Assembly (NCBI GenBank): GCA_016720935.1
Contig: JADKJP010000002.1
Span: forward strand, 124,001-188,000
Length of the DNA stretch: 64,000 bases
Direction of reading: 5' to 3'
DNA from: Bacteroidota bacterium
Lineage (GTDB): Bacteria > Bacteroidota > Bacteroidia > AKYH767-A > 2013-40CM-41-45
The position numbers and the translations under genes were made by a program. Within the stretch, counting starts at the first letter, position 1. Each line of letters starts with the position of its first letter. The notes beneath the pieces were generated by a model. The model saw nothing but the letters and a program-made list of their open reading frames with translations, was not told the origin of the DNA and made no database searches. Shown piece after piece: positions 28,101 to 37,821 of the stretch.

Positions 28101-31100
28101 CCATTACATCGTCCATTATTGCAGGCAACACAGCCTCAACATCCGGGCCGGATGGTTATATCGTTGGTGGATCAATCACTTCCGGAGGTTACAATCTGAT
28201 TGGGATCAATCAGAATTTTTCCTTTACGCAAGGCACAGGGGACATTATTGGAACACTGGCATTGCCACGGGATCCTAAAGTTGGTGGACTCGCAAACGCC
28301 AATGGTCCTAACATTGGAAATACAATGGTGATGACTTTGCAATCGACAAGTCCTGCAATTGATGCCGGCGACCCCGTTGATATGACTCCTGACCAGATCG
28401 GTCAAAACATTTCCATCCGTCGTGATATCGGAGCATTTGAATCAAGCTTCTTGCCGTCCTCAATATTGGTTGTTGAAGAAAATGGACTAAACGGCGCATT
28501 CACAACAATTACCGATGCGGTCAATGCGGCAACAGCTGGTGATACCATTCTTATTTATCCTCGTGCCGGGGGCGCGGCTTTTTTGGAGAACATTCAGGAT
28601 CCGGGTTTAACTAAAACCGGACTGGTGTTTCTATCTGCTGTACCCGGAACAAAATACAAGGTGAACGGAAATATTCAAATGCTTAATGGCTGGCGTTTGA
28701 ATGAAGCATGGATAACAGGGGGGATGGTCGACAACAGCATCACCACCGGTGATACCATTCACATTACCAATTGCCGCACCGAGAATATCGGTGATTTGAA
28801 TAGCGCAATAGGAACGGCCTATGTGGAGATTACAGGAGACACAGTTTTTGGATATATTAAAATAACCAGAGGTGCAGTGAGTGGGTGTTATGTTGTCGGG
28901 GATAACAACTTCAACTGCATTATTATTTATTCCGGCATTACCGGAGAAGCTATTCTGATCAAAGGAAATCAATTTCTACAGTACGATAGACAAGATGCGA
29001 TCGTGTCAATGACCGATCAGAATCCGCTCATTATTACCAACAATTATTTTTTACTGAATGACAGAATAGCGGGGAATGGCGACGGACCAAGCGCGTTTAT
29101 GAACCAATATAATACGTATGGAGGTTCACTCAGCTTGTTCCAGAACAATACCATTAAAAGTATCGGTGATGCAGTCTTTCAAACTCTTGTGGTGCAGGAT
29201 CCTCAATACTGGGTGATCAAAAACAACTTTGTAAATGTAAACCATCCGCTTTATGCTGTGATGTTCTGCAACGGATTTCCGGGAGAATTCACATATAACT
29301 ATGTGCACATCGTCAACAGCTTAAATGCAGCATTCAGTGGACCATTCGTTGGTTCTCTGGATCCATCCAATAATCCAAGCGCTTATTCAGTTGCAGAACT
29401 GAATGGCAGACCATCATTCGGATCGGAAGTTATTGACGGTGGAGATCCGAATCCTTCATACAATGACGCTGATGCTACACGAAATGATGCAGGTGCTTTT
29501 GGAGGATCCGACCCGATTTCAAATTATTTCTCCTTTCCCGTTGCCACTGATAGTATCTTCTTCTATCCGGATGCAGATCTTGACGGATATGGTGATGCCA
29601 CGAATAGAATTTTTGCAAACGGACAACCTCTGCCACCATCGTATATCTTCGATGGTACAGATTGCAACGATGCAGATTCATTGATACATCAACCGGTATT
29701 TTATTTTGTTGACTTTGATGGTGACGGCTGGGGGAATCCCAATGACTCACTGGCGATTTGTGCTTCTAGTCCTCCTCCGGGCTATGCCTATTATGGTCTT
29801 GATTGCAATGATAACGATCCGAATATTAGTCCGGATAACACCTATTATGCGGATGCAGATGGAGATGGATACGGAAACCCTGCTATAAGCATACAGAATT
29901 GCGGCAATGCTCCGATGGGTTATGTAAGCGATAACACGGATTGCAATGATGCAAACACGAATGTTCATCCGGGAGCATTGGAAATTTCGAATAATGGAAT
30001 CGATGAAGATTGTGATGGCATTGACGCGGTCGCGCCGCTTGCTGCAGCACCGGATACACGCTGGAAAAAAGCGTTTGGCGGAACAGGTGATGATGAACCG
30101 GTGCAACAACAACAAACTTTGTTGACAGCGGATCAGGGATATGTGATGATCGGATATACCGCAAGTAACAACGGTACAGTTACTGGTGCTCATGGTGGAT
30201 TGGATTTCTGGGTAGTAAAAACAGACAGTCTTGGAAATTTACAGTGGCAAAAAGCACTGGGCGGGTCAAAGGATGATATGGGAAGAACCATTCAGCAAAC
30301 CGCTGATGGCGGATATATCCTCACCGGCTGGACACATTCGAACGACGGTGATGTGAGCGGAAACCATGATCCTTCCGGAGTCACACTCGACTTGTGGGTA
30401 GTGAAACTGGATAATTCCGGAACTATTCAATGGCAAAAATGCCTGGGTGGAAGTGCCGGTGAAGGGGGTAATTACATCAAACAAACTGCTGACCTTGGAT
30501 ACCTTATCTGTGCGTTCACAGAATCAAACGATGGAGACGTGTCGGTACAACATGGTGGAGGAGATGTGTGGTTGCTCAAACTCGACAGCTCCGGAAATCT
30601 GCTTTGGGAACATACGTATGGAGGATCGCAGCTTGATTTTGGAAGCAGCGCTCTTGAAGTTCCCGGAGGCTATGTCATTATTGGATCGGCACGTTCAACT
30701 GATGGACAAGTGACCGTGAATAACGGTTATTACGATTACTGGCTTTTGAAAACTGATATCAACGGCAATTTGTTATGGCAAAAAAGTTATGGCGGATTGG
30801 GATATGAAGAAGCGGCGTCCCTGATTGCAACTCCGGATGGTGGTTACCTTATTGGTGGCTATTCTGATTCTAATGACGGAGATGTACATACACCACATGC
30901 TAATACCAACGGTGATATATGGCTGGTGAAAACGGATGCTAATGGCAATTTGGAATCGGAACATTCGTATGGTGGAACGGATCTTGACGCTTTGGGTTCG
31001 ATGATTAGTACTGCAGATGGTGGCTTTTTAGTGTGCGGTTCTACCACTTCGAACGATGGATACATTAACGGCAATCATGGCGCACTTGATTTTTGGGTAT

Positions 31101-34100
31101 TCAAATTGGACGATCAGCTTGTTGTTCAATGGCAGAAATGTCTTGGTGGTTCAGGGGATGATTATGCAACTTCAATCGCGCAAACTGCAGATGAAAATTA
31201 CATTGCGGCGGGTTATTCTGCATCCAGTGATGGTGATGTAAGCGGAAACCAGGGTGCACAGGATTTCTGGATGGTACGTCTTGGCGTTTGTGTAGAAGCG
31301 AATCTACCGGTTTTGTCGAACGCTGCTGTTTGTCAGGGAACATCCGCAACCCTGTCAGTTGGATCAGCTTTGCTCAATGATGCAACAACATGGCAGTGGT
31401 ACACCAGTTCTTGCGGAGGAACTTCTGCAGGAAGCGGTTCAACATTAAATGTATTGCCGGGATCTACAACGGATTATTTTGTTCGTGGTGAAGGTGGCTG
31501 TGCATCAAATCCGGGTTGTACGCAGACAACGATTGTTGTCAATCCAGCAGTGACGATGAGCCTGATTCCTACAGCGATCTCCTGTTATGGAAATGCATAT
31601 AGCGTTACCGTTACCGGTACAAGCGGTACACCTCCATATACCGGAGAAGGTGCTTTTTCATACAGCGGACAAGCTGCTATAGACTCACTCTTATTCTATA
31701 CAGTTACAGATGGAGTTGGATGCTTTGCGACGGATTCGATTTCAATACATCAACCGGCACAACTTGTTTTATCCGGAATTGGTGATACAACAATTATCTG
31801 TCTTGAAGCATCGATAACAGGTCAGGTGTCACTGGCGCCCACAGGTGGTACGGCACCGTATTCTTACGCAGGTGATGATACGTTGAATCTTGCACCTGGG
31901 ACTTATTCCTATACTGTCACAGATGCAAATGGTTGTTCTGCTTCGGCATCAACACTTGTATATGCGACCAATTGCATCTTACCTTATTACAATGCGCCTG
32001 ATTCGGGTAAGGTCAATACTGCCCTGGGACCAGAGCTGACTCAGCTTGTCGCCAATCCGGATTCTATCGGACCACCGGTGAAGAACAACGTATTCCAGTT
32101 GGATTCAATTGAAGGAACGGTCTTCATTGATGTCATCACCAATGTCGGGCAGTACTATTCAGTACTCTCTCTGCTCCAGACTCCTGTATATGGAATGACA
32201 GGTTTGATTGATAATGGAGATTCCACACTAATCATCACCGGATATTTCCCGATAGCGCATCTGCCCAAACTGGATTCGCTTCCTGCACTGATCAACTTCG
32301 TTCGTCCGAATTATTCACCAATTGGTGCAGCAGGATTTATTGCTTCACAAGGAGATAAAGCCATGAAATCAGATTCGGCAAGAACACTCTTTGGATTGGA
32401 TGGCTCGGGAATTAAAGTTGGTGTGATGTCAGACAGCTACAATACACTTTCCGGAAATCCTGCCTCTCTTGATATTAGTCACAAAGATTTGCCCGGACCG
32501 GGAAACCCTGTTAATGAACGCCCGGTCGAATTGCTCCAGGATTATCCACTAGGCAAAGGTCTCGATGAAGGACGCGCGATGTTACAAATTGTACATGATG
32601 TCGCACCGAAAGCTTCGCTTGCTTTCCGGACAGGCTTTGTAAGTGCGGGTGATTTTGCGGAAGGAATTATTTCCTTGCAGCAAGATACTTGCGATATCAT
32701 TGTCGATGATGTAACCTATATCACCGAACCATTCTTCCAGGATGGAGTAGTTTCCAAGGCAGTAAATTTTGTAAAAGATCAGGGAGTCGCGTACTTCACT
32801 TCGGCAGGAAACTTTGGCAACGCAGCTTTCGAAGGAATATTTAATCCGATGCCTGCTCCATTTGGACTTACAGGAAGCGCACACAATTTCGGAGGAGGTG
32901 ATTATCTCCAACAGATTTCACTCAAGAAAGGAACGTATATGCTCGTCTTGCAATGGGATGATTCTATTTATTCACTGCATCAGTTGCCGGGTGCCCGCAG
33001 TGACTTTGATATTTATCTTACCGATGCGACCGGAACAAAATTGTTCGGTTTGAACCGGAAGAATAATTGGGGAGATCCGATAGAAGTACTTCCATTCGTT
33101 GTCAAGTCAGATGTAATCGCGAATCTGATGATTGTACGTACATGGTCCGCAGATCCAGTGACTCCGATGAAATTCAAATATGTTGTTTTCCGCGGGGACA
33201 TGACGATCCAGGAATATCAGAGTGGGGGATCCACCGTCATCGGACAAGCAAATGCCGAAGGAGCAATGTCGGTTGGGGCAGCACGCTATACGCAAACACC
33301 GGCCTTCGGAATCAGTCCTCCTTTGATTGAACCTTTTTCTTCGGTAGGAGGTTCATCCGCTTATGGTCTTGTGAGAAACAAACCGGATTTCACCGCGCCC
33401 GACGGAGTCAATACTTCTGTAAATTTCTTTTCAAAAGATCTCGAACTGGACGGACTTTATAATTTCTATGGAACATCCTGTGCTGCTCCACATGCAGCCG
33501 GTACAGCGGCTTTAATTCTTTCAGCGAAGAGAAAATTCTATGGTGATCGTATGTCTCCAGATTCTCTGCGCTATTTGCTGCAGCATACGGCTATCGATAT
33601 GGGATCACCGGGATTTGATTTCTCTTCAGGTTATGGTTTGATCAATGCAACAGAAGCCATTCAATCATTTGCACGTCCGAAACCAAGTCTGATTTCCGCT
33701 CTGCCTGCTAACGCTGGAGTTGTACCGGGCAATCAACCTTTCACTGCCACAGTTAACGGATCCTACTTCTTCTCCGGTTCTGTTGTCTATTTTAACGGAC
33801 AAGCGGTGCCTACGGTCTTCCTTGATGGCAATCACCTTTCCGCGGAGATTCCGATGTTTATCGGCAATCCGATTTTACAAGTGTACAACCCACCGCTGAC
33901 AACAAACGGCGTGGATGGTGGCTATTCCAATGGAGTCTACTTCAACATCATCGCCAAACCGATCATTACGGTGCAGGTGGATAACAGCGTTAAAAAGTAT
34001 GGAGAAGTATTACCTTCTTTCAGCTCAACGATTTTGTTGAACGGTCATCCTTTGTCTGATTTCAATCTGACAGATTCCGCAGTAGGTCTGACATCCATAC

Positions 34101-37100
34101 ACTACCAGACCCTCGCCACACCGGAATGTAATGCCGGCATCTATCAGGTTGCGGCCTCCGTCGATGCATTAAATCAGAATGACCCGATTGATTCATTGCT
34201 GAACGCAACGTATGACTACAACTTCCTGCCAGGCCACATCACCGTCCGGAAAATGCCGATTGTGATTTCGCCACGTGATACAAGTATAGTATACGGAGAT
34301 AAAATCGGCGACTTTCATTTCAACTATGAGTATGATGATTCGAAAATAAATAACGCTGCACGGGAGAGTTTCCTGGATTCCATCCGTCAAACTCACCAAC
34401 TTACATTATCGAATGCATTGGTACTTGTGAATCCGCGTGTCATTACGAATCCACGTGTCATTACTAATGCTGATTTTGCTAACCGTGCGATGGTCGCCAC
34501 CGGCAGAGCAGTCAGCAACCCACGTGTGATCACAAACCCGAGGGTCATTACCAACAGTCTGACGGTAATGGATACTACACTCATCATTGACCTGGCAACA
34601 GAATCAGTTTTCCATTATGATGACGACAGCTCGCAGATCGTACTCGAAAGTCCTGGTGCAGGCATACATTCACGCGCCATGGCCAACCCACGCGTGATCA
34701 CCAATCCGCGTGTAATAACAAATCCACGCGTCATCACGAACGGTAACACTACGGTTGACAGCATTCCTGTGAATACGGATAACAGTGATAATATCGCGGT
34801 AGTTTTGGATGAGGACGATGTTAACTCAACAGATACAACAACAGAATTAAAATCCGTCAACCTCATCACCGGTACAACAGTTGGTACATGGATGGTTGTT
34901 CCCGGCGCTTTCTTCTCGGATAACTTTGAGATCAGTTATGCTATCGGAAACCTGACCATCCTGCCGGCACCACTTCATGTAAAAGCAAACAACAAAATTC
35001 AGTCATGTGTTGGAATTGCTCAATATACTTCAACAATCAGTGGATATAAAAATGCTGATTCAACAGGTGTGAATGCGTCATCCGGACCGTCGTATACTAT
35101 TCTGGATTCTTTGGGGCAAGTAGTAAACTCTGTTATGCACAGCGGCGTTTACACACTGGTTCCGTCTTCTTTCCATTTCCCGGCAGATTCCAATTATATC
35201 CTTATGTATGAAAATGGCCAACTGACAATGTCGGAAGTTCTGCAGCTGCAGTCGACGACAATTCAACCGCCTTGCTACGGGGATTACGGTAGTGTTGCCC
35301 TGACTTCAACAGGAGGAACTCAACCATACATTTACAGTGGCGCACAGACCAGCGGCTTGGGTACCGGAACATTCACTTTCTACGTGACAGATGCGAACGG
35401 ATGCAGGGATACTGCTTTCGCCACAATTACAGAGCCGTCAAAAGTCGAAGGAAACATGAGCTTCACTTCAGCCACCTGTGGGTTTAACAATGGAGCGGCA
35501 TCTGTTGCTGTTGTGGGTGGTCACACACCCTATCAATATCAATGGAATCCGGGCGGACAAACGACTTCATCTATTACGAATTTGTCACCGGGATTTTATT
35601 CAGTTATGATTACTGACGCGAATGGATGTACCGGAACGTCATCTGTTGCAATCACGACCGTTGGCGCGGCTCCGGCCAATGCAGGTCCAATTTCAGGATC
35701 ACCAGGGGTTTGTCGTAATAGTTCTGGAGTCGTGTACAACCTTGCGCCCGTAAACGGTGCGTCATCCTATTTCTGGTCATTGCCAGCAGGAGTGAGCGGC
35801 GCTTCAACTTCTAACAGTATCACACTGAATTTTGGCCCTACTTACAACGGTGGATTTATTTGTGTCACACCGATCAATCCTTGTGGTAACGGGAATGCAT
35901 CCTGTATTAATGTACCGGTTATCAATGTTAAACCGGGACTGCCCAGCACAATTAGTGGTGCATTCCCTGCATGTGGACCGGGTACATATACATATTCCAT
36001 TTCTCCTGTTGCGAATGCGACCAATTATGTCTGGTCCGTAACCGGAACCGGAGTCAGCATTGTTAGCGGACAAGGAACAACGAGCATCCAGGTTTCATTC
36101 CCTTCAAGTTTTGGTCAGGGAACGATATCGGTGTACGGACAAAATTGCGTTGGCAATGGTTCCGCACGCTCCGCTTCGATCACGGGTATACCATCTCATT
36201 CCAATGCTCTAAGTGGTCCTGGCTTTGTTTGTCCTGGTACAAACGGAGTAGTATATTCAATGGGTTCAGTGAATGGCACCTCGACTTATTCCTGGTCAAT
36301 TACCGGTAATGCAAGCATCGTGAATTCAAATGGAACTTCCTGTACAGTGAATTTCCTTCCCAACTGGACAAGTGGAATTTTGACAATTACTACTTCTAAT
36401 AGCTGTGGTTCATTTACAAAATCATTCACGATACAATCTACACCTGCTCAACCGGGAAGTATTTCAGGTCCGGCAAGTAACCTTTGCGGAATGAGCGGAG
36501 TTACATATTCAATTGCCGCGGTGGCCGGTTCAACTGGTTATATATGGACTGTTCCGGATGGTGTGGTCCCGACGACTGCCATGAATGGAACATCTATCAC
36601 GGTTAATTTCACAAACGCATTTACGGGTACAGGAAATATTTGTGTCTCGGCAATCAATTCCTGCGGAACCGGAACGGCACGTTGTTACTCTGTGACAGCA
36701 AGGCCTCCTGTAGCCGGAGTGATCAGCGGTCCTTCGCCGGTTTGTAAGGCCTCGATTCAGAGTTATTCGATAGCTACAGTACCCGGTGCCTCTTCTTATA
36801 CATGGTCTGTAACCGGTGGAGCATCTTATTCATCTTCCGGCACAACACTCTCGGTGAATTTCAATTCTGCCACAAGCACTACAGCAACAATCAAAGTGAA
36901 TGGTCTCAATGCTTGTGGTGCAGGACAACCCGCTCAGAAAGCTGTTGCTGTGAATCTGGCCTGCAGAACATTGGAAAGTGATGTGACATCCACTAATTCA
37001 CTTGTAGCTTATCCGAATCCTGCAAGAGATCACATTCGTGTTGTCTTTACGCAGAGTCAAAAAGACAAGGTTCGTTTGCAGATTACTGACGTACTTGGAC

Positions 37101-37246
37101 ATTGTGTATATCTTGAGGATATAGATTCAGTTGAAGGAGAAAACATCCGAGATCTCGATCTGAATGGTTTGCGCAATGGAATGTACTTCATAACTCTTGC
37201 GAAAGATGGCGCGGAAGTGCAACGCATAAGATTCGCGATAGAGTAA
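25145..37246 (+). CDS. Giant T9SS-sorted multidomain protein with subtilase-like domain
   Basis: 4033 residues. In order: signal peptide (1-22); kelch-type repeats (about 25-315); beta-rich region (320-800); beta-helix opened by NLADSGPGSLRYAI (804-1100); a second pectin-lyase-like helix (1105-1455); three MopE-like DxDxDGYG metal-binding repeats (1468-1632); about seven NDGDVSGNHG propeller blades (1638-2049); Ig/SprB-like repeats (to 2280); a subtilase-like domain (2408-2845); two MBG domains (2938-3095); the NPRVIT repeats (3096-3199); SprB and PKD-like repeats (3366-3935); T9SS type A domain (3949-4033). In the protease domain, Asp2430, Asn2556 (SAGNFG) and Ser2778 (GTSCAAPH) are visible, but the His motif HGT is missing and DEGRAM (E2475) stands in its place, as in sedolisin-like S53 relatives. 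It is probably a surface protein. A terminator follows. Confidence 0.88.
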   Translation: MKTRYSSILVLLVLLSAATVAQTADTWTQKTDFAGTARSSSVGFNIGAKGYVGLGADTDSARTDFWSFDPVLNSWTQVADFPGTARTGATGFSIGTKGYVGLGVDNIGYLNDFYEYDQSGNSWSAMTSFSGSPRSDAVSFSISGIGYVGTGYDNLVGPTSNFWSFDPNAGPGGTWTSISGIPVERSKAVGIALGSLGFVGTGINSGGYLEDCYSYNPGLDTWSPVSNFPGGQRVGVIGFAVNGQAYIGMGTDGSNYPSDFYAYDPAVSAWNQITDFPAISIRYATAFGIGARGYVFNGVDGLSGLHNESWEYLPAAGGDYRTVASGSWNSASIWQVFNGTTWAAASQAPSEADGTITIRYGHTVSFGSQSVSADQLVMQPGSIMNGAEGSLTIHDGPGTDFICEGTFTMNTNSLTVNGTAEFGIGSSFDMGGMTHLGGSGQIDFLNFSSFSISSGDHNFDGGTINNFTTCEWSGGDIYFNGTGTSFFNFSQFNINTDDDFFVTGTSCVFGNSDPGAQILKDGIAETSFPDGLEFVNAGELYIAGGSIGLYNAAQNYGGRYNVPGNGTLTGPITFNFIGDQLIDFGTISLNQCVFNGSSSQNLYGSGTISQLTINNSAGVFMNNALTITSNLDLQNGIIHTDTGSVVMALGSTIIGATTNSYVDGNMDQYVDYGNASVAFHIGDPTYYTPVFVQFTNVTNPGYLRVHSLPGDHAQVQSSMIDELTSVNRHWIITNTSIAFFTADVTFNWSNTDVDGSTDFSMFEVASYDNVNWTLQSGNNRSSTAMSATGLTSFGEFQIGQLNSVVTNLADSGPGSLRYAIAHAPNGSTITFTPAASGTLTLTSGEILINKDLNITKGSATVGGLWIVSNISSRLFTISPGAAVSIGYLMLSTGNPGPTANGGLILNEGDLTIHNCLLSNGNANYGGAIYNDTSATLNVSVSTFNSNNADYGAAIYSAGILDLRTSTINGNAALVSGGGIEVENGASITSSIIAGNTASTSGPDGYIVGGSITSGGYNLIGINQNFSFTQGTGDIIGTLALPRDPKVGGLANANGPNIGNTMVMTLQSTSPAIDAGDPVDMTPDQIGQNISIRRDIGAFESSFLPSSILVVEENGLNGAFTTITDAVNAATAGDTILIYPRAGGAAFLENIQDPGLTKTGLVFLSAVPGTKYKVNGNIQMLNGWRLNEAWITGGMVDNSITTGDTIHITNCRTENIGDLNSAIGTAYVEITGDTVFGYIKITRGAVSGCYVVGDNNFNCIIIYSGITGEAILIKGNQFLQYDRQDAIVSMTDQNPLIITNNYFLLNDRIAGNGDGPSAFMNQYNTYGGSLSLFQNNTIKSIGDAVFQTLVVQDPQYWVIKNNFVNVNHPLYAVMFCNGFPGEFTYNYVHIVNSLNAAFSGPFVGSLDPSNNPSAYSVAELNGRPSFGSEVIDGGDPNPSYNDADATRNDAGAFGGSDPISNYFSFPVATDSIFFYPDADLDGYGDATNRIFANGQPLPPSYIFDGTDCNDADSLIHQPVFYFVDFDGDGWGNPNDSLAICASSPPPGYAYYGLDCNDNDPNISPDNTYYADADGDGYGNPAISIQNCGNAPMGYVSDNTDCNDANTNVHPGALEISNNGIDEDCDGIDAVAPLAAAPDTRWKKAFGGTGDDEPVQQQQTLLTADQGYVMIGYTASNNGTVTGAHGGLDFWVVKTDSLGNLQWQKALGGSKDDMGRTIQQTADGGYILTGWTHSNDGDVSGNHDPSGVTLDLWVVKLDNSGTIQWQKCLGGSAGEGGNYIKQTADLGYLICAFTESNDGDVSVQHGGGDVWLLKLDSSGNLLWEHTYGGSQLDFGSSALEVPGGYVIIGSARSTDGQVTVNNGYYDYWLLKTDINGNLLWQKSYGGLGYEEAASLIATPDGGYLIGGYSDSNDGDVHTPHANTNGDIWLVKTDANGNLESEHSYGGTDLDALGSMISTADGGFLVCGSTTSNDGYINGNHGALDFWVFKLDDQLVVQWQKCLGGSGDDYATSIAQTADENYIAAGYSASSDGDVSGNQGAQDFWMVRLGVCVEANLPVLSNAAVCQGTSATLSVGSALLNDATTWQWYTSSCGGTSAGSGSTLNVLPGSTTDYFVRGEGGCASNPGCTQTTIVVNPAVTMSLIPTAISCYGNAYSVTVTGTSGTPPYTGEGAFSYSGQAAIDSLLFYTVTDGVGCFATDSISIHQPAQLVLSGIGDTTIICLEASITGQVSLAPTGGTAPYSYAGDDTLNLAPGTYSYTVTDANGCSASASTLVYATNCILPYYNAPDSGKVNTALGPELTQLVANPDSIGPPVKNNVFQLDSIEGTVFIDVITNVGQYYSVLSLLQTPVYGMTGLIDNGDSTLIITGYFPIAHLPKLDSLPALINFVRPNYSPIGAAGFIASQGDKAMKSDSARTLFGLDGSGIKVGVMSDSYNTLSGNPASLDISHKDLPGPGNPVNERPVELLQDYPLGKGLDEGRAMLQIVHDVAPKASLAFRTGFVSAGDFAEGIISLQQDTCDIIVDDVTYITEPFFQDGVVSKAVNFVKDQGVAYFTSAGNFGNAAFEGIFNPMPAPFGLTGSAHNFGGGDYLQQISLKKGTYMLVLQWDDSIYSLHQLPGARSDFDIYLTDATGTKLFGLNRKNNWGDPIEVLPFVVKSDVIANLMIVRTWSADPVTPMKFKYVVFRGDMTIQEYQSGGSTVIGQANAEGAMSVGAARYTQTPAFGISPPLIEPFSSVGGSSAYGLVRNKPDFTAPDGVNTSVNFFSKDLELDGLYNFYGTSCAAPHAAGTAALILSAKRKFYGDRMSPDSLRYLLQHTAIDMGSPGFDFSSGYGLINATEAIQSFARPKPSLISALPANAGVVPGNQPFTATVNGSYFFSGSVVYFNGQAVPTVFLDGNHLSAEIPMFIGNPILQVYNPPLTTNGVDGGYSNGVYFNIIAKPIITVQVDNSVKKYGEVLPSFSSTILLNGHPLSDFNLTDSAVGLTSIHYQTLATPECNAGIYQVAASVDALNQNDPIDSLLNATYDYNFLPGHITVRKMPIVISPRDTSIVYGDKIGDFHFNYEYDDSKINNAARESFLDSIRQTHQLTLSNALVLVNPRVITNPRVITNADFANRAMVATGRAVSNPRVITNPRVITNSLTVMDTTLIIDLATESVFHYDDDSSQIVLESPGAGIHSRAMANPRVITNPRVITNPRVITNGNTTVDSIPVNTDNSDNIAVVLDEDDVNSTDTTTELKSVNLITGTTVGTWMVVPGAFFSDNFEISYAIGNLTILPAPLHVKANNKIQSCVGIAQYTSTISGYKNADSTGVNASSGPSYTILDSLGQVVNSVMHSGVYTLVPSSFHFPADSNYILMYENGQLTMSEVLQLQSTTIQPPCYGDYGSVALTSTGGTQPYIYSGAQTSGLGTGTFTFYVTDANGCRDTAFATITEPSKVEGNMSFTSATCGFNNGAASVAVVGGHTPYQYQWNPGGQTTSSITNLSPGFYSVMITDANGCTGTSSVAITTVGAAPANAGPISGSPGVCRNSSGVVYNLAPVNGASSYFWSLPAGVSGASTSNSITLNFGPTYNGGFICVTPINPCGNGNASCINVPVINVKPGLPSTISGAFPACGPGTYTYSISPVANATNYVWSVTGTGVSIVSGQGTTSIQVSFPSSFGQGTISVYGQNCVGNGSARSASITGIPSHSNALSGPGFVCPGTNGVVYSMGSVNGTSTYSWSITGNASIVNSNGTSCTVNFLPNWTSGILTITTSNSCGSFTKSFTIQSTPAQPGSISGPASNLCGMSGVTYSIAAVAGSTGYIWTVPDGVVPTTAMNGTSITVNFTNAFTGTGNICVSAINSCGTGTARCYSVTARPPVAGVISGPSPVCKASIQSYSIATVPGASSYTWSVTGGASYSSSGTTLSVNFNSATSTTATIKVNGLNACGAGQPAQKAVAVNLACRTLESDVTSTNSLVAYPNPARDHIRVVFTQSQKDKVRLQITDVLGHCVYLEDIDSVEGENIRDLDLNGLRNGMYFITLAKDGAEVQRIRFAIE
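34430..34741 (+). repeat. Seven NPRVIT hexapeptide repeats within the giant protein
   Basis: Residues 3096-3199 hold NPRVIT seven times in groups of 2, 2 and 3, separated by about 16 and 55 residues, each group closed by Asn. All seven DNA copies use different synonymous codons (for example AATCCGCGTGTCATTACG and AACCCGAGGGTCATTACC) while the peptide is identical. Confidence 0.95.
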
Positions 37247-37265
37247 AAAAGTTTTTTATTATTCT

Positions 37266-37300
37266 AAACGGTCATCTGAATGGGTGGCCGTTTTTTTTTC
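37266..37300 (+). terminator. Rho-independent terminator after the giant gene
   Basis: AACGGTCATC and GGTGGCCGTT can pair around a short loop and are followed by nine T residues, 20 bases after the stop. Confidence 0.8.
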
Positions 37301-37821
37301 TTCATGAATTAAAACTAAACTTTTAGAAAATTTGTTCGTCTGGAACATTTTCCCGCGAGATTGCATTCTATTTTGAGATAAAAAGAGGACATGATTTTCT
37401 TCTTAAAGGACATCCTTTTCAGAGACGTTTTTTGATAAAAAATCCCACAGTGAAATAAGCTACCTGGAATTTGTTAGAAGAATGTTCGATTTATTTCGAT
37501 TTCATTCAATTCAGACAGATTGCTTAAATAATCTTTCATTCAAATGTGTGAATGATGTATGTTTTTTCGAGAATTGTGTAACTCAAGTGTATTGAAAAGC
37601 AATCACCTTTGTAAATTGAATATTGCAGAAAAAATTGTTTAGTCGCGCCCTGAGCGATTTGTCAGATTGGCATGATGGGCATCGGGAACATAGAAATTTT
37701 CCAATCTTCTTTCTGTGACCAACGAAAAGGTAGGCGAGTCTGTAACCCATCAATCGTAATTCGTCCGCTAAACGAATTTTTTCTGTAATATAATTTTATC
37801 GTTTCCAAAAATTCATAACGA
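37301..37821. other. Intergenic region before the methyltransferase
   Basis: 520 AT-rich bases with no gene. GAATTGTGTAACTC at 37571-37584 nearly matches GGATTGTGTAACTC at 39764-39777, upstream of the stress cluster, and may be a shared regulatory site. Confidence 0.35.

Noticed and set aside
34393..34869. Minus-strand frames opposite the NPRVIT repeats
   Set aside because: They show repetitive VMTRGFVITRG sequence only because they lie opposite the repeated codons of the giant gene.
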